Below, in pieces: positions 40,848-49,623 of a stretch of 64,000 nucleotides of DNA. Below the pieces are notes generated by a model. The model was given only the letters and a program-made list of their open reading frames with translations, had not been told where the DNA came from and made no database searches. The stretch comes from JARRRD01 sp037381085. Its GTDB lineage: Bacteria > Nitrospirota > Thermodesulfovibrionia > Thermodesulfovibrionales > UBA6898. Location: contig JARRRD010000004.1 in assembly GCA_037381085.1 (NCBI GenBank), positions 9,805 through 73,804 on the forward strand. Reading direction: 5' to 3'. How positions within the stretch are numbered: the first letter of the stretch is position 1; each line of letters starts with the position of its first letter. Both the position numbers and the translations under genes were made by a program.

Positions 40848-40999
40848 GGCCCCTCCTTTGTTCCCTTTTCTCTACTGCTTATCAGAACATATGCCGGGTG
40901 TCAAGAGAAACGTTCGGCCTGCAACAGGGAGGAATCCGTAGATCAAACGGGGTAAAATATGAATGCAAAGAAGAGAACTTGCAGAAAGGAGCCTGGACC

Positions 41000-41803
41000 G
41001 TGGCTTATCGCAGCAGGTGGGAGTTTTTTCCGCGGATAACCCCGGCAGTCAAGTATCTCATACTGGTCTGTTCAGGAATCTTCCTGTTCCAGTTTCTTTT
41101 CCGCATTCAGTGGTTCACTTTCCTCGGCCTCACACCGATCCTTTTCTGGCGAGGCTTCATATGGCAGCCGGTAACCTACATGTTCCTCCACGGCGGAATA
41201 TTCCATCTGCTCTTCAACATGTTCGTCCTCTGGATGTTCGGAACGGCACTCGAATCTACATGGGGTCCGGGCAGGTTTCTTAAATTCTACTTCATCTGCG
41301 GCATCGGGGCCGGAATTCTGAATGCCGCCGTGACCCCGGCCAGCCCGGTCCCGACGATCGGCTCGTCGGGGGCCATCTATGGCCTTCTCATGGCCTTCGC
41401 CATCCTGTTTCCAGAACAGCTCATCTACATCTGGGGCATCGTTCCGGTCAAGGCAAAATACTTTGTCATCGGCATAGGAGCCATAGAATTCCTGACCGCC
41501 GTGAGTACCACCCAGAGCGGTATCGCCCATGTCGCGCATCTCGGGGGCATGCTGTTCGGTCTGGTTTACATGAAATGGGGCGATTGGCGGAGGTCTTTTT
41601 CTTCCCGGCGGCGCAAAAAAAGTCGCCGGTCCGCTCTCCGCGTCGTGCGGACACGCCAGGAGGAAAAGCAGAAGCTCCAGGAGCAGATTGACAGGCTTCT
41701 CGACAAGGCCGCGCGAAACGGCCCGGATTCTCTCACTGCAGAAGAACGCGAGCGTTTCAGGAAATTGAGTGCAAGAATGGCGGAACTGGAAGACGGAAAA
41801 TAA
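41000..41803 (+). CDS. rhomboid family intramembrane serine protease
   Basis: A 267-residue membrane protease with six helices. The catalytic Ser lies in GSSGAIYG, the catalytic His in AHVAHLGG and the oxyanion region in FLHGGIFHLLFNM. A cytoplasmic tail of about 75 residues is basic then coiled-coil-like (RTRQEEKQKLQEQIDRLLDKA), ending in a short helical domain common to this rhomboid subgroup. GTG 41000 is preceded by AAGGAG; the frame is open further upstream without a better site. Substrates unknown. Confidence 0.88.
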   Translation: MAYRSRWEFFPRITPAVKYLILVCSGIFLFQFLFRIQWFTFLGLTPILFWRGFIWQPVTYMFLHGGIFHLLFNMFVLWMFGTALESTWGPGRFLKFYFICGIGAGILNAAVTPASPVPTIGSSGAIYGLLMAFAILFPEQLIYIWGIVPVKAKYFVIGIGAIEFLTAVSTTQSGIAHVAHLGGMLFGLVYMKWGDWRRSFSSRRRKKSRRSALRVVRTRQEEKQKLQEQIDRLLDKAARNGPDSLTAEERERFRKLSARMAELEDGK

Positions 41804-41817
41804 AGGGTTAAATAAGC

Positions 41818-41847
41818 GGGCCCCGGGTTCAGGCGAACCCGGAGCCC
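41818..41847. terminator. hairpin between rhomboid and the next gene
   Basis: GGGCCCCGGGTTC pairs with GAACCCGGAGCCC (one mismatch) around a 4-nt loop. There is no T tract. Its position between convergent genes suggests a bidirectional terminator. Confidence 0.5.
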
Positions 41848-41989
41848 AATGGTCAAGTTCCGCAACCGAGGGTACATCCCTCTCGTTTGAAACTACTACA
41901 CTGATCCCGGGAAAGTCAACGGGCGGAGAGATTTTGCGCCGTCTCTGAAGGTCCCCGGACCGGCCTCCTCAAATCCATCAATTGTTCGG

Positions 41990-42328
41990 TTAATACCGGC
42001 GATAGTCGTGCCGCCATCCCCTGTAGTCTCCACGGCGGTGATCAGGGAGACAATCGCGCCTGCCGGGATGAACGTATACCACCCTTGGTCTGGCGGGACG
42101 GTAGACTTCGCGGTAATAGGTCACGGAAGGGTAAGACTTCACATACACCGGCCTGTGGTGGTCTGCGTCAAGCGCAGCCGCATACAGGACGGCCCCTCCG
42201 ATAACGGCTACCGTGCCGGCCAGCAACGCCGCCGATCCGCTGTCCATCGCCTCGGCCCTGGCAGTCCCGCCTGCCGTGAAACCTGCAACCAGGACCCCGA
42301 CCAGAAAAAGATACATCAACCGTTTCAT
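41990..42328 (-). CDS. small exported protein, Tyr/Arg/His-rich C-terminus
   Basis: A 112-residue protein with a signal peptide (MYLFLVGVLVAGFTAGGTARA), a second hydrophobic stretch (AALLAGTVAVIGGAVLYAAAL) and a C-terminal tail rich in Tyr, Arg, Pro and His. AGGAGGAAGGAG precedes the ATG, so expression is likely. Family not recognised; a small envelope protein is plausible. Confidence 0.65.
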   Translation of the reverse strand: MKRLMYLFLVGVLVAGFTAGGTARAEAMDSGSAALLAGTVAVIGGAVLYAAALDADHHRPVYVKSYPSVTYYREVYRPARPRVVYVHPGRRDCLPDHRRGDYRGWRHDYRRY

Positions 42329-42455
42329 GACTCCTTCCTCCTTTCTTGCCGATGAAGTTTTTCTTCATGATCAGAGAATACCAGAGGAATATGAACTGGA
42401 AACGAAAGCATTGTGAAAGATTGTGAAGAGCCGGCGGGGCGGAAGTGGTTCTTTG

Positions 42456-44243
42456 CTATCCGGGCCTGCCCACGGCAGCCGACGCCTCTCTGAGTTTCAC
42501 AAGACCGGCCTTGATATCATCGAGCCGCTTCAGCACATCCGAGGCCTTGGCCTTCCTTTCCTCCGCCTCCTTCTGGCTTCTCGATCTCTGAGATATTCCC
42601 TTTTCGATTGCGGCGCCGATGCCTTCGATGGTCGCCTCTATCCTGCCGGTCATCTCCCTCCTGAAATCAAGCCTGCTCCTGTCGAGTCTCTCGGCAAAGT
42701 CGAACCTCACCCTGCCGGACTGCATATCGATCACCTGATGGAGAAATTCCCTCATCTTCCTGATGATGATCTTTTCCCCTATAAACCTGGGGAGGGAGAA
42801 GGTGAGAGACGATGCGATCAGCTCAAGAGTCACCGGCTCGTCTTTGAACTTGTAGTAGAAACCGGACTTCACCGACCAGAGGGCCTCCGCCTTGACCGCG
42901 TCGAAGGGAACGGCAAAGAGTTCCGCCGAAAATCTGAGCAGTGCATCCACTATCCCGTCGATTCTTTCGATGAACCGTTTGCAGACGGCCTCAAAGGCCT
43001 TTGCCAGCTTCTCGTCCTCCCTGACCCTCCACGCATCAAAGGACCCTCTGACTTCCGCGATGACCTGCTCCTCAAGAAATCCCTGAAACTCCTTCAGGGA
43101 CGGGCGCGAAGGCCCGCTGCAGCTGCTTTCGAATTTTTCCGAAGCCCTGAGGGTCAACTCCCGTTTAAAGGCCTTCAGGTCTTCGTCCAGGACGTTACTG
43201 ACAATTTTATTTGTCTCGCCGTCCAGCAGCAGGTTGAAGTCCTCTTTTTCAGCCAGGACCTCGGTCTTCCTGTTTCCGAATATCCGTATCTTTTCCTTCA
43301 GTTCCTCGACGGGAGTAGAGAGAGATTTCATCTCAAGCTCCAGTTCGAAACGCGTCCGGGAAAGCAGCCGGAGGAGATTGTTGGCAACCGAAACGATCAG
43401 TATCTCCCCTTTTTCTTCCATGAGAAAATTGTTCAGCACCTGCGAAAACCTCGGGAGCAGGCTTTTCGCGGTGAGTTCTTCATTACCGGCAAGCTTTCCT
43501 TCAAGGGCAAGTTTGGCGGACACGGGGAAAATCCTCACTTCACCCTCCATCGCCTCTGCGAGGACCTTTCTTGAGAACTCAATTGATTCCCGGAGGTCGG
43601 CCCCGGAGAAGTAGTCGGCCTTGTTCAGAAGGAAGAATATCCTGTCAGAGTATTCGCGCACGTCCCTGAGGAAATCCAGTTCGGCCCTGCCGAGCGGCTG
43701 GTCCACTGAAAGCAGAAAGAGCGCCGCATCGCATTTCGGGAGGTATTGGTAGGCGACATCCGTATTATGCTGATAGACCGAGCCGACGCCCGGGGTGTCT
43801 ATTATCTGCACGCCGCCCTTGAGATAAGGAGACGGGTAGGTTATGACCACCTCTGAAACGTCCTTCCCGTTTTTCGGGTTCCCCCTCTCGGTCACATACT
43901 CCGTGAGACTTTCAGGCTCTATCGCGGCTACCCTGCCGTCGTTGAAAGTCACCACGACATTGAGCTCCTCTCCGTACTTCATCACGGTCACGATAGAGGT
44001 GAGAGGGACAACGGCAACGGGGAGGATGTCGGCCCCGAGGAGGGCGTTTATGAGACTTGTCTTTCCTCTCTTGAACTGACCTACCACAACAAGGTTGAAG
44101 GTGTTCGTCTCGACCTTTTCGCGCAGCTCCTCGCAGGGACAGCCGCGGATGCTTTCCTCGGCGAGCATTTCGTCGATGGTCCTCAAAAGCTCGCCCTTTA
44201 ACTGCGAGTATGAAGACATAGCGGAAGATGTTTCCGTCGTCAT
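42456..44243 (-). CDS. dynamin-family GTPase
   Basis: A 595-residue protein with a GTPase domain near residues 50-230: P-loop GQFKRGKTS, the switch region VVPLTSIVTV, G3 DTPGVGS and G4 NKADYF. The rest is predicted helical with coiled coils, as in bacterial dynamin-like proteins that bind or remodel membranes. There is no clear membrane helix. GAGGGG precedes ATG 44243; an upstream ATG at 44339 has no ribosome site. It is a single gene; bacterial dynamins often come in pairs, but no second one is seen. Confidence 0.85.
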   Translation of the reverse strand: MTTETSSAMSSYSQLKGELLRTIDEMLAEESIRGCPCEELREKVETNTFNLVVVGQFKRGKTSLINALLGADILPVAVVPLTSIVTVMKYGEELNVVVTFNDGRVAAIEPESLTEYVTERGNPKNGKDVSEVVITYPSPYLKGGVQIIDTPGVGSVYQHNTDVAYQYLPKCDAALFLLSVDQPLGRAELDFLRDVREYSDRIFFLLNKADYFSGADLRESIEFSRKVLAEAMEGEVRIFPVSAKLALEGKLAGNEELTAKSLLPRFSQVLNNFLMEEKGEILIVSVANNLLRLLSRTRFELELEMKSLSTPVEELKEKIRIFGNRKTEVLAEKEDFNLLLDGETNKIVSNVLDEDLKAFKRELTLRASEKFESSCSGPSRPSLKEFQGFLEEQVIAEVRGSFDAWRVREDEKLAKAFEAVCKRFIERIDGIVDALLRFSAELFAVPFDAVKAEALWSVKSGFYYKFKDEPVTLELIASSLTFSLPRFIGEKIIIRKMREFLHQVIDMQSGRVRFDFAERLDRSRLDFRREMTGRIEATIEGIGAAIEKGISQRSRSQKEAEERKAKASDVLKRLDDIKAGLVKLREASAAVGRPG

Positions 44244-44478
44244 TGTTACCCCTCTTCCATAATAAGAAACTCCCACCCTCGGCAAACTGCGAGAGCAGGA
44301 GTCATCAGTCCGTTCCGGACGGTTAAAGGCGAACTCCATCGCCTTTCAAATTATAGCCCAAACCGCGGGATTTCCAAACCAGAAAAGATACGTCCGTGAA
44401 TTCCGGCAAATGCGGAAATGCCGCCTTGCGGGCCGGCCCCGTTCTTTTTTCAGTCGAAATGGCGGAAAATATCCTCAA

Positions 44479-44955
44479 ATGAAGAGAAGGCATGAGGACG
44501 GGCCGACAAGGAAACAGGAGCAGCTCATCCACATACTTGAGCGGCAGCTGGTCCGTAAGGAGCTGCTCGATGACAGGGGATACCGTCATCTCCTGACGAA
44601 GTGGTTCGGAAGGAATTCAAGCAGGGAGCTCACCCCTGAAGAGGCGTCGCTGCTCATAGACCGGCTGGTTCAAATGGGGGGCGTGATCTCGCGGGGGCCG
44701 GGCCACGACAGCCGCAGACGACGCATCTTGGCCTCAAGGTTCCATGAGGAGAGCAGCATGGAGGGTCTCAGGAATGAGGTCCTGCAGATCGCAAGGGAGC
44801 GATACGGGGAGGACTTCGGGAAACCGCTGGCGGCACTCTGCAGGAAGCTGAACATCGAAGATTACCGTTCCATGGACGTGAGGCACGGGAAGGCCCTCAA
44901 GAAGACGCTCCTCAGGCTGCAGGCCGGGGGACCCTATATACCGGGGAAGAAATGA
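44479..44955 (+). CDS. GemA/Gp16-like protein (DUF1018), orphan
   Basis: A 158-residue protein whose first half, RKQEQLIHILERQLV then YRHLLTKWFGRNSSRELTPEE and LIDRLVQMGG, follows the layout of the Mu Gp16/GemA family. The second half has YGEDFGKPLAALCRKL. GemA of phage Mu modulates host gene expression and DNA topology. There are no other phage genes around it, so it is either a relic or a domesticated copy. The start is uncertain: ATG 44479 lacks a clear ribosome site, and an upstream ATG exists at 44410. Confidence 0.6.
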   Translation: MKRRHEDGPTRKQEQLIHILERQLVRKELLDDRGYRHLLTKWFGRNSSRELTPEEASLLIDRLVQMGGVISRGPGHDSRRRRILASRFHEESSMEGLRNEVLQIARERYGEDFGKPLAALCRKLNIEDYRSMDVRHGKALKKTLLRLQAGGPYIPGKK

Positions 44956-45262
44956 GGACGAGTGGCTCTTTGCCTCCGGACTGAAACACCGGAACTTTCC
45001 GAAATACCCAATGGGTCATTGATTTGCCGCTCTTTATGTGTTAGCCTCTAGCCATGGGGGTACCTGCCGCAATAAGAAATTTTTGTTCCGGTCCTTTAAC
45101 CCTCGTGATTTTCTTCCCTGCAGTGCGGAATTCAGATAGTATGTGAGGCCTCAAAAGGGGAGGCCGGGGCAACGTCACAGCGACCTGAAATAGCGGCGGG
45201 AAAATCGCTCACGGTAAACAGAAAGTACAACAACCGGGCCTGGTAGAGAAAAGGAGGCAATT

Positions 45263-47161
45263 ATGAAGCGTATCTTTCTTGCAGCAGTCTTTCTTTTGTT
45301 GATGGCGGGTCTCGCCTTCGGATGGGGGAAGGACATTCCCATATGGACGGGCGGCACCGTCAATTGCTTTGACGTCGATTATGCCATGAACGGCAGCATG
45401 TTTGTGGCCTTTCAGGCCCAGGGAGATGACACGATCAGGATATTCAGTTCATCCGATCACGGTGCAACCTGGAGCCAGATAGCGGATTTTGATACGGGCC
45501 TGCCTTCCGGAGTGACCCCGAGGAACGACCTGCAGAGAATCAGGCTGCTTTACGACGAGACACCCCAGGAGCTCGACGTTTTCTTTGTGAACAATGACGG
45601 CTACCTGATGGTCAGGACGGTGCCTCTGGCGTCCGGCTCTCCCCATGACTACGTGGTTAGTACCACCCCGATCGTTGAGGAAAGCTTCGATATCACACAG
45701 AATCTCAATAATGGCAGGATCGTCGCCAGATGGACCGACGGAACAGGCGCGGGGAGTTCATACTACGTCAGATATTCCGACGACGCGTCGGTTACATGGC
45801 ATGACAATATCAGTCAGACTGTTTCATGCGACACTAACCCGAGGGGCAGCATCGCCTATGGCCCGCCCGGCAACCTCATCAATATGTTCAGCTTCCCTCC
45901 CGGCTGTTCCACTAATATAGGAATCGCCGGATACAGATCCCCGGATAACGGGTCAAACTGGTACCTTAGCATTCTTACGGACGGTTCCGTGAACAACTAT
46001 GACCCCCGGACAGCCGCGGCCAATGTGAACAACTCGGGCGTGTGGGTAATATATGACCGGGACCTCGGAGGGCATGAGATCGACCTCCACTTCCGTTACA
46101 GTTCCGATGCGGGCGCCCTGTGGGGGCCGGAGCAGACGGTGTCGGCCGTCAGCGGCGTCGACGAGTATATCGCCGACGTGAAACCCTACAAGGGGTTCCC
46201 TAACTCTTACATCAACATGGTCTACATTTACGACGACCCGGCCGGGTCTCCCCTGAGAAAGGCGATATGGGCATGGACTTCCACCGGCGACCCCACCACA
46301 TGGAACGGGAACGTCACCGTAAACGACGAAGATATCACGCCATGGCCTGAAGACGTTGCCCCCAGGATAGTCTACTCGCCGGGAGCGCCCGCAACCGGAG
46401 GCGGCGTCGTTTTTTCCTATGCCGGCCGGAATGGGCTGTACTTCGACAGCCCGTGGGTGCACACCCTCACAGTAACGGTAAATGGTTCGGGGAATGTCTT
46501 GAGCGCACCGGCGGGCGTCGACTGTACTGCCAATACCATAGGCGGCACCGAAACCTGTTCGGCCGGGTTTATTGCAAACACCGCTCTTGCCCTTGATGCG
46601 ACCCCGATAGATGGAACCGGTTACACTTCGTCCTTCGTGGGGTGGTCCGGTGACTGCACGGGGTCGGCGGCCTGTGTGCTCACGATGGATTCCGACAAGA
46701 CCGTTACGGCAGCCTTTGCCGCGCTCGGCATCCCCGTCTTCGCCCTTCCCGTCCCATCGGGGCAGAATTCGTATGCTTATGATCCAGTCGCCTCCCCGCT
46801 GGAAAATCCCGATCCTTCACTCTGCAAGCCCTTTGCCGTCGGGAATGTAGCGTCGGGGACATTGGATCTTCAGGTCGGTCTTCCTCCCTTTTCCGGAAAC
46901 GTGGACATATACGTCGCATTGTTCTCGCCGGATCTGGATCCCGGCAACATTTATCTGCTTACCCCCTCGGGCTTACAGACTCTTTCCATGGGGATGACGC
47001 CGTGGCGGGCGAACTCGGCCGGTGACGTCAACGAGAGCCTTTTCGGCACCCTGCAGACCTCGGGGCTGCCCAAGGCGACATACTATCTCGGTGTGATGGT
47101 CACTCCCCCGGGCGACCCCGGCGACTATTATCTCTGGACCACCTATTTCGTCATTCTCTAA
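45263..47161 (+). CDS. secreted BNR/sialidase-like protein with InlB-type repeat and shared C-terminal module
   Basis: A 632-residue exported protein with signal peptide (FLAAVFLLLMAGLAFG). Residues 25-405 form a propeller-like region with BNR-type turns (SSSDHGATWSQI, RYSDDASVTWHD, RSPDNGSNWYL, RYSSDAGALWGPE). Residues 405-490 are an InlB-like repeat (TVNGSGNVLSAPAGVDC, FVGWSGDCTGS, TVTAAFA). From about 490 is the module shared with the proteins at 9052 and 11986: PVFALPVPSGQ, NVDIYVALFSP, TPWRAN, ESLFG, ATYYLGVMVTPPG and YYLWTTYFV. No sialidase catalytic residues can be asserted. AAAGGAGG precedes the ATG, and a terminator follows. The 307 bp upstream show nothing else recognisable. Confidence 0.8.
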   Translation: MKRIFLAAVFLLLMAGLAFGWGKDIPIWTGGTVNCFDVDYAMNGSMFVAFQAQGDDTIRIFSSSDHGATWSQIADFDTGLPSGVTPRNDLQRIRLLYDETPQELDVFFVNNDGYLMVRTVPLASGSPHDYVVSTTPIVEESFDITQNLNNGRIVARWTDGTGAGSSYYVRYSDDASVTWHDNISQTVSCDTNPRGSIAYGPPGNLINMFSFPPGCSTNIGIAGYRSPDNGSNWYLSILTDGSVNNYDPRTAAANVNNSGVWVIYDRDLGGHEIDLHFRYSSDAGALWGPEQTVSAVSGVDEYIADVKPYKGFPNSYINMVYIYDDPAGSPLRKAIWAWTSTGDPTTWNGNVTVNDEDITPWPEDVAPRIVYSPGAPATGGGVVFSYAGRNGLYFDSPWVHTLTVTVNGSGNVLSAPAGVDCTANTIGGTETCSAGFIANTALALDATPIDGTGYTSSFVGWSGDCTGSAACVLTMDSDKTVTAAFAALGIPVFALPVPSGQNSYAYDPVASPLENPDPSLCKPFAVGNVASGTLDLQVGLPPFSGNVDIYVALFSPDLDPGNIYLLTPSGLQTLSMGMTPWRANSAGDVNESLFGTLQTSGLPKATYYLGVMVTPPGDPGDYYLWTTYFVIL

Positions 47162-47167
47162 GGCATC

Positions 47168-47204
47168 GCGGGCGGCAGAAGACCGGTCTGCCGCCCGCCA
47201 TTTT
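47168..47204 (+). terminator. rho-independent terminator
   Basis: GCGGGCGGCAGA pairs perfectly with TCTGCCGCCCGC around a 7-nt loop and is followed by CATTTTC, 7 nt past the stop of the secreted protein gene. Confidence 0.8.
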
Positions 47205-47319
47205 CCCGTGAAGGCGGCAGATAGGGCATATCCTCGGTAAGGAGGCCCCGGAACAAACGCCGGGCGGCTGCAGGAGTCCGCTCAGGATGTGCGCGTGCCG
47301 TATGCCGGCAGCGGCGCCG

Positions 47320-48387
47320 TCACCTCAGGGCAATGGCGCGTTCGGGGCAGATCTCCTGGCAGCAAAAGCAGGCTATACACCTGGAGCTCTCCACGACGGG
47401 GAGATTGTCATTAAAAGACAGGGCCGATACGGGGCAGTGGTCCACGCAGGTGCCGCAGCCCGTGCACAATGCGGGATCGGCCACCGGCCGCACCAGTGTC
47501 CTGCTGTGGATCAGCTCCTGCACCGCCTCGTTGTGGGCCGTTGCCTCACCGCCCAGCGGGGGCAGCCTGAAACCGGGCAGCCGTTTCAGCTCGCCGATGA
47601 CCTCTATGGTTTTGAGATCGTAGTCTCCCAGCCCCTCCTCCTTCGCCTTCTGGAGGAACCGCAGACGGCCCGGATCCAATCCCATCATCGTCGCGATGAC
47701 GGCATCCATGGCCACCGCGTTGTCGGAGGCGAGCATCAGGCCGATCTGCCTTATGTCCGGAGAAGCGGGGCCGTTTCCCTCCATGCCCACCACGGCGTCC
47801 ACGATAAACAGGTCGGGCACCCGGAGCCGGAAGACGTCGACCACGACCTCATGGAAGCGCTCGGGACTGCCGGCCGCCTTGTGCAGCATCGCCTTCTGCG
47901 CGCCCGGCAGGGAGCCGTAACTGTTCTTGATCGCGCCGGTCATTACGGTCAGGCCGTGCGTCTTGAATTTGGGCAGGCTGATGATGACATCGGCGTCCAT
48001 CACAGCCTGGGAGACGATCACCTCGCTCATGAACTCGTCATTGAAGGCGACCTTCTGCGAGTCGTTTCCGATGTTCCGGTAATATCCCCCGGCCGCCTCC
48101 ATCAGCCCTGTCCTCCGGAAGCTTTCCTCGTTCGAGCCGTAATCGTAGAGGCCGGGATTGTCGCCCACTACGATCGAGGCAGGGCCCATCGTTTCCACCT
48201 TTTCAACGACCGCGCGAAGCACCGCCGGGTGGGTCACGATGCTGTCTTTCGCCTCGGACGCACGGAGGACGTTGGGTTTTATCAGGATATTCCTGTCCCG
48301 GCATGCAACGGGGAAAAGTTCAAAGGTCCTGTCCACGGCCTGCCGGACCGTCTCGTAGGAGGCAGGGTGAATTAACACTTTCGACAT
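47320..48387 (-). CDS. DUF362 protein with C-terminal 2[4Fe-4S] ferredoxin domain
   Basis: A 355-residue protein. Residues 1-280 are the DUF362 domain (ILIKPNVL, SIVTHPAVLRAVVE, GDNPG, LPKFKTHGLTVMTGAIKN, SDNAVAMDAV). The last 60 residues hold two ferredoxin motifs, CTGCGTCVDHCP and CIACFCCQEICP, for two [4Fe-4S] clusters. DUF362 proteins are uncharacterised redox proteins of anaerobes. ATG 48387 is preceded by GAGGTG. A second DUF362 gene is divergent, 196 bp away. Confidence 0.87.
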   Translation of the reverse strand: MSKVLIHPASYETVRQAVDRTFELFPVACRDRNILIKPNVLRASEAKDSIVTHPAVLRAVVEKVETMGPASIVVGDNPGLYDYGSNEESFRRTGLMEAAGGYYRNIGNDSQKVAFNDEFMSEVIVSQAVMDADVIISLPKFKTHGLTVMTGAIKNSYGSLPGAQKAMLHKAAGSPERFHEVVVDVFRLRVPDLFIVDAVVGMEGNGPASPDIRQIGLMLASDNAVAMDAVIATMMGLDPGRLRFLQKAKEEGLGDYDLKTIEVIGELKRLPGFRLPPLGGEATAHNEAVQELIHSRTLVRPVADPALCTGCGTCVDHCPVSALSFNDNLPVVESSRCIACFCCQEICPERAIALR

Positions 48388-48583
48388 ATATCTACACCTC
48401 GCACCAGGTATTGTTGCACGACGTGAAAGACATGGCGGTTCGTTGCCGGATTGCAAAAAAAGTCTTTCATCGCCGCTGTTCAAGTCTATCACTCATCGTT
48501 CCATTTCATCAACGTGAAGGCGGGACACAGGCCTTATTGGATTGCAGTGCGGGAATATGATAGCATCTGAATAGAGGGGAGCG

Positions 48584-49576
48584 ATGATCAACCGGAGAGA
48601 GTTTATGATAGGGGCTTCGGCAATGATTGTTTCCATGTCGGGTCTTCCCGAGAGGGAGCATCAGTCGGGCGGTACGCCGCCCGGGCGGAAATCCGGGCGC
48701 ATAACACTTGTCCGCACCTCCGACCGGGCGCACGGAGTGAAGGCGGCCGTGGACCTCCTGGGGATCAACCCGGTGAAGGGGAAGCAGGTACTGATCAAGC
48801 CGAACTTCAATACGGCCGATCCGTACCCCGGTTCCACTCACAACGATACGCTCATCAGCCTCATCGGGCAACTCAGGCGGATGGGCGCAGCCTCGCTGAC
48901 AATCGGCGAACGCAGCGGGCCACCGGACACCGCAGGGGTGATAAGGGAAAAGGGCGTCGACGGGATCTGCAGGGAGCATGACGTCGGGCTCATCAATTTC
49001 GAGGACCTTCCCAGCGGTCAATGGGTCCGGATGCGGCCGGAGCGGAGTCACTGGAACAACGGCTTCGATGTCGCGAAACCCGTGCTCGATGCCGCATGCG
49101 TGGTTTCGACCTGCTGCCTCAAGACACACGGCTACGGCGGCGTCTTCACCATGTCCCTGAAGCTTTCCGTGGGCATTACCCACAAGCGCAACATGTCCGA
49201 ACTCCATTCGTCGTTCCTCTCCATGCGGAAGATGATAGCGGAGATAAACCAGGTCTATTCGCCCTCCCTGATCGTGCTCGACGGCATCGAGGCCTTTGTC
49301 GACGGCGGCCCCATGACGGGAAAGCGGAAGCGGGCGGACGTCATGCTGGCGGGCACGGACCGGGTCGCCGTCGATGCCGTCGGACTGGCGGTCCTGAAGG
49401 ACCTCGGCAGCAACGAGGCGATCATGGGAAGGAGGATCTTCGGGCAGGAGCAGATCAGCAGGGCCGTCGAACTCGGCCTCGGGGTGAGCGGTCCGGAGGA
49501 AATAGACATCGTCACCGGCGATGACGCCAGCAGGGATTACGCAGAGAAGCTGAAGGGCATTCTCCTGCAGGGCTAG
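48584..49576 (+). CDS. DUF362 protein with Tat-like N-terminus
   Basis: A 330-residue DUF362 protein without ferredoxin motifs. It starts NRREFMIGASAMIV, which resembles a twin-arginine signal. The domain shows VLIKPNFNTADPYPGSTHNDTL, CLKTHGYGGVFTMSLKLSVG and DRVAVDAVG. Two adjacent cysteines in VVSTCCLKTH are of interest. It is followed 47 bp later by an Old Yellow Enzyme homologue and likely shares its transcript. Confidence 0.82.
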   Translation: MINRREFMIGASAMIVSMSGLPEREHQSGGTPPGRKSGRITLVRTSDRAHGVKAAVDLLGINPVKGKQVLIKPNFNTADPYPGSTHNDTLISLIGQLRRMGAASLTIGERSGPPDTAGVIREKGVDGICREHDVGLINFEDLPSGQWVRMRPERSHWNNGFDVAKPVLDAACVVSTCCLKTHGYGGVFTMSLKLSVGITHKRNMSELHSSFLSMRKMIAEINQVYSPSLIVLDGIEAFVDGGPMTGKRKRADVMLAGTDRVAVDAVGLAVLKDLGSNEAIMGRRIFGQEQISRAVELGLGVSGPEEIDIVTGDDASRDYAEKLKGILLQG

Positions 49577-49623
49577 GCGGCAGGATCATCGTGGAGGACC
49601 GGAATAACTTCGGGAGGCAGTAC

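Noticed and set aside
44956..45262. Possible riboswitch before the BNR protein gene
   Set aside because: I looked for cyclic di-GMP riboswitch landmarks and found no consistent fold or consensus.
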